Shown: piece by piece, positions 44,596 to 54,500 of the stretch
How the letters are laid out: each line of letters begins with the position of its first letter
Numbering within the stretch: position 1 is the first letter of the stretch
Assembly: GCA_012270065.1 (NCBI GenBank)
Contig: JAAXJB010000050.1
Span: forward strand, 2,316-66,315
Source of the DNA: Rubripirellula sp.
GTDB lineage: Bacteria; Planctomycetota; Planctomycetia; Pirellulales; Pirellulaceae
Length of the DNA stretch: 64,000 nucleotides
Reading direction: 5' to 3'
Notes under the pieces: model-generated
The model's input: the letters and a program-made list of their open reading frames with translations, nothing else
Database searches by the model: none
What the model was told of the DNA's origin: nothing
Program-made: the position numbers and the translations under genes

Positions 44596-46513
44596 GCCTG
44601 AACTCCGCACCATCGGTATGCACTTCCAAAATACCCGTCCCCCACTCGGCTTGCACCAACGGGCTGTCAAACAGTTTGGCATTGGCCAAATCACGCCTTT
44701 CTCCGTTACGCCAAACGCCGAGGTCAAGTGGGTTATCATTCCAGTGAATCCCCAGATACTTGCCATCTGCGGCCTTATAACGAACGACACCCAAGTTGAG
44801 TTCACTGACGTCAACTTCGGCCGCCAGCACCGATTTCACAAACCGGTCGAAAGTGCCATGCGACTGTTGCTCACCCACCTCAATTGCCAGTCCACAGTAA
44901 TTCTTTCCATTGCCTGTGGAAGCGAGAACTTTGTGCTCAACAAACCGGTTATTCTTCGTGGCCAGCAGTTGCGATGTCAATTCACGGTCATGCTTCACAA
45001 TGCTTGTGGCCAGTGGTCGAATAGCAACCCACGTCCTGTCGCACTTGATGAAAGTAACTCCCCGCTTTTCGCTGATTTCCAGTTGCTCAGGCACGACCCA
45101 CAACCAGGGCGACTTGCCATCTTTCACCAGCCAGATCGCGATATTCTCCTGCTGGGCAACCCTGTTTTCGGCAGAAACAATTCCTGTCTTGTACATTGGT
45201 GACCCGGGGTACGCCGGATTTGCCCCCGGAGTGGCTTGAAGGGTAACGGCACCATTGTCCTGATCAAAGACAAGCATCTTGAATCCGTTGACATCACCAC
45301 CATCAACGGAGGTACCACAGGTGAGAGACCCCATCTGATAAGTGTGGGCAATGTACTGTGTTTCCAGATACTCTGGCTTACTGTCGAGCCGAAATGAGGT
45401 GGTTGCGTCGTAGGCCGGTTTTGCAGCAAAAATCTCCACCGGTTTTTTGAATTTCTTGTTTGCGAGGTTCACCGCCGCGAGAGGTGGGCGATAAGCGCTG
45501 GTGACCTGATGCACTTCGTCAGACTCCCAATGCGCCACTTTTCCCGTAGGGTGTCCGCCAAACCACATCCACAGAGAGTTTGCGGCGCTACCGCCGAATG
45601 GCTGGGCATGGTTGTAATCCCGCTTGGTCGGACCATTGAAACCACCACGCCAATACTTGATCGCTCCGGAAATCGCATAAAAATCGAGGCAAGCCTTCGC
45701 TGCAGCTTTGACCTCCGTGTCTTTTGCAAAGTCGTAAAGATTCAATAATGGAATGATGGAATGGCCATGGTAGTTCTCTGAATCCCATTCACCGATTCCA
45801 ATCCGGTAGAGCGTTCTTGCGTAGTCAAGCAGATGCCTGCCGTAGAGTTTCCGTGTTGCTTCATTCCCGGTTTCTTCCGCCATCAGATAAACACTGGTTG
45901 TCCGCATCAACCAGAGATTTTCTGTGCTTCGAACATCAACCCAACTATTTTTCGCATCAGGCCCCCATCCCTGCTTGCCTGGTTGGTGGGCATAATGGGG
46001 TCGGCGCATTGGATCTTTTTGTGTCCATCGCTTCGCTCCATCAAACATCTTTTTTCTGTAATCAGGAGCAAGCAGATCACCGAAATAAAAATACTTTCGC
46101 ATCTGATGCTTGAGTGTGAAGCATGCGAAGTAGTCGATGCCCGATGTTTCCCGATGCCACTCGTCATGTTGGTGATCTGTCGCTTGCAGATACTTCAATG
46201 CAACTTCTGCATTGCCACCCAAAGCGTGAGCCATCAGATATCCATAACTGCGTTTCTCATTTTCGAAGTAGGTATTTACACCTGCCTTTGTCTCATTTCG
46301 CTGCTTCAGAATGACACTCTCAGCCCTTCGCTGAAAATCATTTTCAAGCTGCTGAGGCCATGGGTTCACCAGGTCGGGAGGAACGGGCTTGCTGTGATAG
46401 ATCAATCGGCCAGGCTTTCCTGTGACCATTTCAGTCAGGTCAAATTGCCCCAGCAGATTCGATTGCGATTGTGCAACTGCGCAAAAGAAGACCAAGCATG
46501 TAAGATATCGCAT
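44582..46513 (-). CDS. Putative polysaccharide-lyase-like (alpha/alpha)-toroid enzyme
   Basis: 643 residues from the ATG at 46513 (AGGA, 9 bases upstream; the frame extends a further 23 codons without a ribosome site). A signal peptide covers about 1-19. The first about 330 residues look like an (alpha/alpha) toroid: YGYLMAHALGG, ENLWLMRTTSVYLMAE and GEWDSENYHGHSI, with a likely catalytic Tyr/His/Asn cluster. The second half is beta-rich, as in uronate lyases of the heparinase/alginate type. The exact family was not identified. Context (sialidase-like, sulfatase, PA14) suggests it acts on an acidic, possibly sulfated, polysaccharide. Confidence 0.5.
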   Translation of the reverse strand: MRYLTCLVFFCAVAQSQSNLLGQFDLTEMVTGKPGRLIYHSKPVPPDLVNPWPQQLENDFQRRAESVILKQRNETKAGVNTYFENEKRSYGYLMAHALGGNAEVALKYLQATDHQHDEWHRETSGIDYFACFTLKHQMRKYFYFGDLLAPDYRKKMFDGAKRWTQKDPMRRPHYAHQPGKQGWGPDAKNSWVDVRSTENLWLMRTTSVYLMAEETGNEATRKLYGRHLLDYARTLYRIGIGEWDSENYHGHSIIPLLNLYDFAKDTEVKAAAKACLDFYAISGAIKYWRGGFNGPTKRDYNHAQPFGGSAANSLWMWFGGHPTGKVAHWESDEVHQVTSAYRPPLAAVNLANKKFKKPVEIFAAKPAYDATTSFRLDSKPEYLETQYIAHTYQMGSLTCGTSVDGGDVNGFKMLVFDQDNGAVTLQATPGANPAYPGSPMYKTGIVSAENRVAQQENIAIWLVKDGKSPWLWVVPEQLEISEKRGVTFIKCDRTWVAIRPLATSIVKHDRELTSQLLATKNNRFVEHKVLASTGNGKNYCGLAIEVGEQQSHGTFDRFVKSVLAAEVDVSELNLGVVRYKAADGKYLGIHWNDNPLDLGVWRNGERRDLANAKLFDSPLVQAEWGTGILEVHTDGAEFRHEEK

Positions 46514-46829
46514 CTGTTTTTTTCCTGATGATGGCGGAACACGGGCTTTCTGATTCTGGATCACCGCTTGACTGTTGAACATTGCTTGCCCGTGCTGCTC
46601 TATCAGCTCAATGGCTGATGACCCTGACTGATGCCAGAGCGAGCCACTACATGTCGACGTTTCAGCGTTGCCAATATTTTAGCACTTGCTGCTGATGCCG
46701 TGTTTTTGATGCTGCCAGTGACGCGAAAGCGAGCGAGGGCAATCCACCTGGTTTTTCCACACCGGCATGAGGCAATGAATTAACGCAGTTTGTAGATTCA
46801 GGCACGCGGCACGTGGGCAGTTCACCAAC
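46514..46829. other. Intergenic region upstream of the lyase-like gene
   Basis: 316 bases between two minus-strand genes. No terminator or promoter pattern is clear. No gene recognised. Confidence 0.35.
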
Positions 46830-49460
46830 TTACTTCCCCATCCTTGAAATCATCTGTGAGTAAATTTTCCTGGCATGCTCGTACGCGGCACGCGCATCGT
46901 TTTGCTCACCCGGAGCGTAAGTATTCTGCTTGGATCTCCAACATTGCTCGACTCCAGCCAGGCACCATCGCGCGCTATCGATGGTGCCCCGCACCGGTTT
47001 GTTGTCAACGACGACAAAAATCGGGTTGGTGTGCGCGTGTGGAAAAACGCGTATTGCAACCCAGCAACTTTTCACAATCGGATAGTGAAACGCAAGTGTC
47101 TGTGACTCCCCGTTGGCTTGCATGTTTTTTGTGGCAACCGGAAAACCATTGACGACCAGTTCAACCTCAGCCGTCTCCTGCCCCTGAAGCAGCGCTGCCG
47201 CATCAACCTGAAACACGACTTCACCATTTCGCGACAGTTTCAATTCACTGCCATCCACCCCCACCTGTCTCCGGTGACCTGATGCCGAAGACTGCGCCGA
47301 AAAATCGAGCAGATGGGCATATCCATCACTGACGTAGCTCCGGCCATCACCAATGGAACGCACCCATTTTTCGAAGGTCAAATCTCCGTCCACCTTTGCA
47401 TAGACACGACCGATTCCGACTCGCTCTCCGCTCATGCATGGAAAGTCTGTTTCTCCACTTGCAGCCACCCTGAAACCACAGTTCAGAACGTGATACCACA
47501 TGTTGAGCTCAGTGGCACGAGGCGTGTTCATCGTGGAAATGAAATCAACAGCCGGAACGAGATTCCCATCAGCCCCTGGCACCTTGTGCGTCACATCAAC
47601 AATGAACTCGTTGGCTCCAATTCCGTCAAAGGCAGGGACATTGAAATTTGGCAAATCGTTGGGTCCGTCTTTTCCCTCGGTTCCGGGAATACGGCCAACG
47701 ATGGAAGTCAAACCGGCAGCGGAGTGTGCGGGGCCACAAACGGCTCCCTGCCGCTTTGCCCAACGAAGGGTATTCAATCCAAGCGTCGGCCAATGATCCT
47801 TCGACTCACCACCGGGATAGATCTGCTGTTTCAGATTCAGCAGGTTGAGATGCCCGGACATGTGCGAACCAAAACCGGACACCTCCACATCATATCGCAG
47901 CGTGTACGGATACCGTGACTGTTCCGCAACCTCGCCACTGAAGAAACGTTTCTGATAGTCGAAACAGGGCCCCCATGTCAGGCAGCATCCGACTTTAAGA
48001 TCTTCTCCCATGATATGGCGAATCATGTCCTGCGGCTTCACACCCTGGGTCGGATTTTCATAATGCAGGCACCCGGCAGCATGGATGTGGTGATCACCGG
48101 ACCACCATCCTAATGCCGCAGGATCAATCCACCGATTCACGCGATAAACCAGCTCGGCTGGCTCATGCCCCACTTCCAGTTCCTTTGTGACGGGAATTGT
48201 TTCGGGGCCGCGTGAACAGGTGATGGAATACTGACCTGGTGGCAACGAGATTGTTTCCTGATCACCACGATAAATGTGGCGTTGAAAGAAAAAATCTGGC
48301 GCCAGACGTTTGGACTGGGCCGGATAGATCCTGCCTTCGCTGTCGCGGATTTCAAACTTTGCAAATGCAGGAAGTCCCTCATCAACAATGCTGAATTTCA
48401 CCATGGTGGAAGGACTGCACTGAAAATCGACAGACAATGTGGACCAATTCTTGCTGCGTTGCGCCGAATACAGATCAATCCAGTCGATTCGCATTTTTCC
48501 CGGCTTGACCAACGGATCAATTCGAACCCCTGCCAATTCACCATCCACATGAAATGGGACTTCGTAGAGATTCTCCTTATTGGGCTCAAGAATAAAATTC
48601 GTTTGCCGATCTGCTGTTGCATTGGGAATCTCCTTTGTCCACCAGAACACTTGCCCAATGCCAGCCACATCGGTCTTCGCCCAGAATCGGAGCATCATTG
48701 GGCCACCACGGGATTCAACCACAGCTCCCATGAAAGGGTCTTCACCTGTAGAAGTAATCTCCAACGAACCATCACTCGGCTTGATCGAGATCTGATTCAT
48801 TTCATTCCATCCATCGGTGTCTTTGTCGAAACGCCATTCGCGTATCAGATCGCGGTCTCCATCAGGGTCACCGGTAACATTGAATTCAAGCATTGCCGTT
48901 TTTCGACCGGGGTCACGGCTATAAATCTGGATGATCCTGTACTCGAGTGCGAGTCCGCTGAGATTCGCTCGCATGGGCTGTCCATCGAAGGATGAGATCT
49001 GCATCCACCGTGACTCGACTTCTTCAAGCGGAGCATAAGGCAAAGGGCGGGCATTCGGACTCTCAACAAACAGACGTCCGGTTCTTCCGTGCCGATTGAT
49101 CACTTTGACAAGAAAAGTCCGCCATCCCTGCTCGAGTAACGCTGGTTTTGCAGATCCGAGGGAAATCACAGGAGGCCCTGATGCCTGGACGTCAACGACC
49201 GCCAAACACATGGGATCGAAAATTCCCTGAACCGTTTTTGCTACAAGCTTGGGCGAATCAAGTTGTTTTGCCTTTGACAATTGCAAGAGTGAACTCTGGC
49301 TCAATGGACTGCCAACAACATCCAACGCTTCCGAGAGCCGATGCACCTGAGCCAACAGCGGTTGTGAGGGCACTGCAATTTCGCTTTCAGCATCATCCGC
49401 AACACTGCGTGCAGCAATGCCAGTCACAATCCAAATCAGGAAAACTGAAATACGCTTCAT
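46830..49460 (-). CDS. CehA/McbA-family metallohydrolase, large form
   Basis: 876 residues from the ATG at 49460, which is preceded by a perfect AGGAG. A signal peptide (about 1-21) is followed by a helical/beta N-terminal part, a carbohydrate-binding-like beta-sandwich (about 205-330), and a CehA/McbA metallohydrolase domain. Its metal signature is GWWSGDHHIHAAGC (D456, H457, H458, H460), and later residues fit the PHP-like fold (GPAHSAAGL, ASGETDFPCM). CehA/McbA is best known from carbaryl hydrolase but has many envelope relatives of unknown substrate. Lies 10 bases after the second CehA-like gene. Confidence 0.75.
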   Translation of the reverse strand: MKRISVFLIWIVTGIAARSVADDAESEIAVPSQPLLAQVHRLSEALDVVGSPLSQSSLLQLSKAKQLDSPKLVAKTVQGIFDPMCLAVVDVQASGPPVISLGSAKPALLEQGWRTFLVKVINRHGRTGRLFVESPNARPLPYAPLEEVESRWMQISSFDGQPMRANLSGLALEYRIIQIYSRDPGRKTAMLEFNVTGDPDGDRDLIREWRFDKDTDGWNEMNQISIKPSDGSLEITSTGEDPFMGAVVESRGGPMMLRFWAKTDVAGIGQVFWWTKEIPNATADRQTNFILEPNKENLYEVPFHVDGELAGVRIDPLVKPGKMRIDWIDLYSAQRSKNWSTLSVDFQCSPSTMVKFSIVDEGLPAFAKFEIRDSEGRIYPAQSKRLAPDFFFQRHIYRGDQETISLPPGQYSITCSRGPETIPVTKELEVGHEPAELVYRVNRWIDPAALGWWSGDHHIHAAGCLHYENPTQGVKPQDMIRHIMGEDLKVGCCLTWGPCFDYQKRFFSGEVAEQSRYPYTLRYDVEVSGFGSHMSGHLNLLNLKQQIYPGGESKDHWPTLGLNTLRWAKRQGAVCGPAHSAAGLTSIVGRIPGTEGKDGPNDLPNFNVPAFDGIGANEFIVDVTHKVPGADGNLVPAVDFISTMNTPRATELNMWYHVLNCGFRVAASGETDFPCMSGERVGIGRVYAKVDGDLTFEKWVRSIGDGRSYVSDGYAHLLDFSAQSSASGHRRQVGVDGSELKLSRNGEVVFQVDAAALLQGQETAEVELVVNGFPVATKNMQANGESQTLAFHYPIVKSCWVAIRVFPHAHTNPIFVVVDNKPVRGTIDSARWCLAGVEQCWRSKQNTYAPGEQNDARAAYEHARKIYSQMISRMGK

Positions 49461-49470
49461 TGAATATCTC

Positions 49471-51555
49471 CTATTTTGAATCGTTGTCGGTTGAGGCTGG
49501 CTGAACATCGATCAATACATCTGTCGTCGCACGAAATCCCAGGTCCTGAGTTCCCTGACCGGCATCACCCACAATCCGCACTTCCCGAATTCCTGCCGCG
49601 TGCGGGGTGATTTCCACAACCTTGAACTCGGTAGTTTCCCCGGACAGGTAACGGGATGTAAACGGGTCATCGACGATTTCGATGGAACACCACTTTGCAA
49701 CACCGGGTGGATTGAGCGCAAGATCGATTGCTGACAGGTTCAAGGCTGCCGTGATGCCCGCAAGATTGTCAATTTGAACGAAAAACTGCTGTGGACGATT
49801 CTGCTCGAGACTCAGTTTCCCAAGGCGACTGGCAACCTTCACCCGTGACTCCGGGTTGATCGACACATCCAGTACAACCAATGGCTGCACTACCCGGTTG
49901 AGTGCAAGTCGGGAGCCGACCTGCTTCAAATCCGACAATACCTTTTGTGTTGTTTGATTGACGTTGAAACAATGCAGAGCGGCACGCAGGCGATTTCTCA
50001 TCTGCTGCCAATTCCCATCTCGAAGAGGCAGCAGATCAGCGTTTGCATTGCGGTGGCGATTCTGCCAGAAGCTCCGGGCCTGATAATGCCACAACAATAC
50101 AAGATCGCGTTCCACCGTGCTTTGAACGTTCTTTTTCACTCGCTCAATTCGCTCGTTGAGCCAGTCAAGGAAGAATTGGGTCGAAACTTGACTGACCTGT
50201 TCGCTACCGTCTTCCCGGGGCACGTACCAGGGGGCTGTTGATGCAAATCGAAAGGTATGCCTGACGTCTGCAATCGCCCGGACCAGAAACCAGCCCGGAC
50301 CGGGCAGGACGAATTCTGTGTTGATTGTCTGATGCTGGATCCGATCAGTGCTAATCCGTTTGATGACATTACCATTGTGAATGACTTCCAGGCTGGACAC
50401 TGGATCATTGGAATCAAGCTCAATGGTCAGAGCGATTGTTTCCCCAGCCTGAAACGGAATGTCTGCACCAGAATACTTGCCGTTCGCCCTGACTCTCAGT
50501 AGTGGTCCGTTGGTGACGAAGCACTTTCCAGCTTTCAATGCGTCAAACCAGTTATCACGGGTACACTCAGTCTGACCCAAGTGGACGTAGACACGGTTGT
50601 AGCCGACCGGATTGGGAAGAACACCAGACGCACTGCCAGCAGAAGGTGGAATCTGGATACCGGAATTCAGAATGTGGTAATAAATCTGCTGAGTCCAATG
50701 ACCATTTCCATGAATTCCGCGATACTGGTCAGGATCACGTGGTCTCCCCCACGCTTCATTCCCCAGGACTCCGTCACGATGCATGTGATTGTGTGCAATA
50801 CCAATCGAATCTGGCCTGGCAACAGCAAGCCATACTGGCACATCCCACCAGAACGGTTTCTCAATGTCGATCCAGACTTTCGCGGCCCCCGCCCGTGCTT
50901 GATTGACGAACTTCATTGGAGATGGAAATTCACGAGATCGCACACTCAAATCCAATGGTTGCTTCAGCCCAATGTATAGCAAGGCTCCTCCTTCCCGTTC
51001 ATCTTCACCGGCACCGATGCTATAGATCCTTCCATCGGCGGTTGCAAAGTCTATTTCCGGAAGCGGGGAGGCGTTGGGCGCAGGCTGGTTCCACCACCCG
51101 ATCACGGGAAGATAATCCAAATCTTCAGCCGCCATCAAGAGTTCAACATCCGCTGCTGGACGATGAACATGCAGATCACCGCTGAACCAGCCCTCACCAC
51201 GCATCGAAGCCAGCCTGTGTAGCCTCTGATGGATGGTAATCGACTTTCCCTTCTCAGCAACGAAGCTACCCTTCACCCGTTCAAATTCAGGGCCGCGTTC
51301 TACTTGAAAGGAATATTCATCCGGCTTCAACTCCATGACAAACTTGCCCGGACACACAAAATGGTCTTTCCACGAAGGCATGCCCTCGGCAAACTGAGCG
51401 GCACCCGTCGAATCCCTGACATGAATACGGCACGGCATCTCCTTTCCGTCTGCGTCACTGACAAGAAAATTCAAGTGCGCCGTTTCCTGTGCTTGGCAAA
51501 CAACACCCAGAGAGATCAACAGGATCTGCCATCCAATAGCGAACGCTGCTTTCAT
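49471..51555 (-). CDS. CehA/McbA-family metallohydrolase, short form
   Basis: 694 residues with signal peptide (about 1-22) and an excellent AGGAG ribosome site. A beta-sandwich lead (about 25-115) is followed by a CehA/McbA domain starting with EGWFSGDLHVHRP (D127, H129, H131 in the metal site), with IGIAHNHMHRDGVLG and SAGSASGVLPNPVGYNRV further on. The two CehA-like proteins are adjacent, similar in order but differ in N-terminal size, so they may work on the same substrate or as partners. It starts 9 bases after the PVC dehydrogenase. Confidence 0.75.
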   Translation of the reverse strand: MKAAFAIGWQILLISLGVVCQAQETAHLNFLVSDADGKEMPCRIHVRDSTGAAQFAEGMPSWKDHFVCPGKFVMELKPDEYSFQVERGPEFERVKGSFVAEKGKSITIHQRLHRLASMRGEGWFSGDLHVHRPAADVELLMAAEDLDYLPVIGWWNQPAPNASPLPEIDFATADGRIYSIGAGEDEREGGALLYIGLKQPLDLSVRSREFPSPMKFVNQARAGAAKVWIDIEKPFWWDVPVWLAVARPDSIGIAHNHMHRDGVLGNEAWGRPRDPDQYRGIHGNGHWTQQIYYHILNSGIQIPPSAGSASGVLPNPVGYNRVYVHLGQTECTRDNWFDALKAGKCFVTNGPLLRVRANGKYSGADIPFQAGETIALTIELDSNDPVSSLEVIHNGNVIKRISTDRIQHQTINTEFVLPGPGWFLVRAIADVRHTFRFASTAPWYVPREDGSEQVSQVSTQFFLDWLNERIERVKKNVQSTVERDLVLLWHYQARSFWQNRHRNANADLLPLRDGNWQQMRNRLRAALHCFNVNQTTQKVLSDLKQVGSRLALNRVVQPLVVLDVSINPESRVKVASRLGKLSLEQNRPQQFFVQIDNLAGITAALNLSAIDLALNPPGVAKWCSIEIVDDPFTSRYLSGETTEFKVVEITPHAAGIREVRIVGDAGQGTQDLGFRATTDVLIDVQPASTDNDSK

Positions 51556-51564
51556 GATTGTCTC

Positions 51565-54500
51565 CTACTGGCCAAATGCAGAAAGCAGGTGCGCTGCTGC
51601 AGAGTCACGATCCAACGCCTTATTTGCTGGCAGATCATGAATCAGGATGGAATACGACAGTTTGAATGGTGTCCCTTTGGCAACGTGGGTCTTTACGTAT
51701 GGTTCCCGACGTTCTTTGGGTTGTCTCGGGAACGGATTAGTCACCACGACACCATAATCACGTGCATGGAGCCATGATTGCCGAGGGTTCGCCGGATCGG
51801 GAACAACCATGATTCCTACTTCTCGACCATTGATGATTCCGAAATAGTCGTACCAACTGGCTTCCTTCCCCCAGACACCTGCCCCATTTTTCTCACCCCG
51901 CGAATTCACAATGGTACCGTTTCCACCCTTGACTCGCAGAGGCGACGCAACGCGGACTGCAAGACCTGATTCTTCCTGATCGCCAAAATAAAAGTCGCGC
52001 TGTTGGCAGCGATATTCAGCTTCAATACGGAGAAGAATCCCCTCAGGAACACGCTCAAACAGGTAGCGTGAAGTCTCGACACATATCTCCTGCTCCTCGT
52101 TCTGACTGAGGAACCGGTTCACTGCCGTAAAACCTGCTTTGTCTTTCTCTGCCTGCGGTGGCTGAACGAACTCGTCAAAAATCACCTCTGACTTCAGACG
52201 CCAGTAATCGTTACCGCTGACATCCCCGAACCCAAGCCAGATTCCCGGATGCATGATGGGGTGGATGATTCCCTTTTCAGCACGGTAACCGGGATCAAGA
52301 TCCTCGGGAAATCGCACAGGAAAATTACGCGTCACCTGGATTCCTCCAGGCGTTCTGACATTCACGAGCGCTCTGCGTTTTAGCTCCGGATGTCGTTTGA
52401 TGTAGCTGGCAATCTGCTGTTTGCCAAGATGGATGTGCAGCGCGTCCTCAAAATTCTGGTACCAGAAACCTGTACGATCACCCACTGTTTTCTGCATCAG
52501 CAACCAGGCTGTCAAATCTGCAATCTGTTGGGCATTCATCATAGTTGCGAAACCATCTGGCATTGGAGAAACCCTCGTACCGATACGCTTCTCAATGATG
52601 TCACGATCGACATGAGTGACATTTCCACCTGAGTCCACCAGTTTGATGCCTCGACCTGTTTCCTCAAGAACAGTTCCAAGCATTACACGGCCATCTTCCG
52701 TCAGTATTTTCTGCTGCGCAAACCCTTCAGTGATGACCTTACTGGGATGGATAATGGATTCAATCAACGTCGCTGGTTCCCTGACACGATTACCAATGTC
52801 AGACAGGTCCGGCCCCAGAATCTGGCCGATCCCCTGCATCTGATGGCATTTGCAGCATCCAGCACCCAAAGGGCTCAGGAACAACTCACGCCCTTTACGG
52901 GGATCTGCATCCGTCATTCTCGCGAGCACTGCTTCAACAGTTGCCGCCTCACCAACCATGTCAGTTTCCAGCAGTTCCTGTTCAAAAACGACAATGTAGT
53001 TACCACGCCCCGAATCTTTCCGGCCATTCAGATTGGGTCCGAGTGAGACGCGGCCCGCTGGAAAACGCTTTGAATAGAAATTGAAGGAAGGATCATCCGT
53101 AATCAACTTCAAACCAACATCCTGAAAACCATCTGCCTGACCGATTTCCATCCATTCCAAGGGTTCAGGATTTCGCGAATCGACACCGACCAGAACGGTA
53201 ACATCTGTATCACTCACAAACGAAATCAGCCGATCGACGAGCCTACGGTCATCTCCGTTGGCTGTTCGCAAAAAGGGAAGGCCCATGAGTTCTGGCGGAA
53301 CGGACCGGATACGATAATTCCTGTCGGTGTAATGTCGCTTGCCGATCGCCAGCCCACTCCAGTCAAACTCATAGGGCAATCCACTGTCGGACGAAAAACT
53401 GGTGATGAACGGGCGATGCCGATAGGCCTTGACCGTTCGCACCCCGTATTTCGCTTTCACCGTCGCCCCAGCTTGTGTGTAATCCTGAAATACCCCAAAG
53501 CGGATCTCCGTATCCTTTTCAATCACGATGGGTCCACTTACACGCTGGCTTGTCATCACCGGCACAGAACCATCCATCGTGTAAGTCACAATCGAACGTT
53601 CCAGAGCTGAATTCACTTGAACCGAAATTGGCCCGGCGTAATCCCCCGGGGGTGGTTCAAGGGAAATCAGTGGTTTTGCATTTCCTGTCTTCTGCAACCA
53701 CATTTCAACCAGGGTGGCGACCTGTGGATCTCTGTCGAGGCGAAACGGCAAGACCTCAGCGGCAGAGATTCTGTCTTTCAGAAACAATGCCAGTAATGCC
53801 GCCAATCGAACACGCGGGCGTGAATCTTCCGTCAGTCGCTTCAGTTCATCGACCTGTAGCAAATCTCCCATCGCGTTCCAGATGGAATAAAACACGACAC
53901 GATCCGATTCACGAGCAGACAGCGTTACCAGTTCATTGGTCAGATCAACCCTTCGCGCCTGCCACACTGCCTGCACGGTTGCATGCCGGAGACGTGCTTT
54001 TGGACTTTGCCATGCCAACAGACGGTCAATGCCCTCCGGCTGTTCCTGAGCAACGATTCGCAGTGCCTGCAAATGGACATTGACTGGACTATTGCGTTCT
54101 TGCAGGCCGTACACACGCAGAAGTGCGTTGATGGAAAGACGCCCCAGCGTCCACAGCCCCCATGTCTGCTGGGCCTTCGACAAGCGACGCTTTGACAAAT
54201 CGCTACTCAGCACTTCCTCCAGAAACCTGCGACTTTCATCCCCTCGACGAAGAAGTTCATTCTGGGCATCGACTCGCCAAGCAGGCACGCTGCTCCCGAG
54301 ATCAACCAGTAGTTCCTCAAGACTCCTCTCAACATGGGGTTGGTCACGTTCACTCCATGGAACGAGTTCAGTTTCCATATGTCGTATGCGGTAGACTCGA
54401 CCAGCATCAACCTGTTGACCATCTTTGATGGTTCCACCGTACGCGTGTCCCCAGCTAAGAATGTACAACGCTCCGTCCGGACCAACCTCGATATCCGTTG

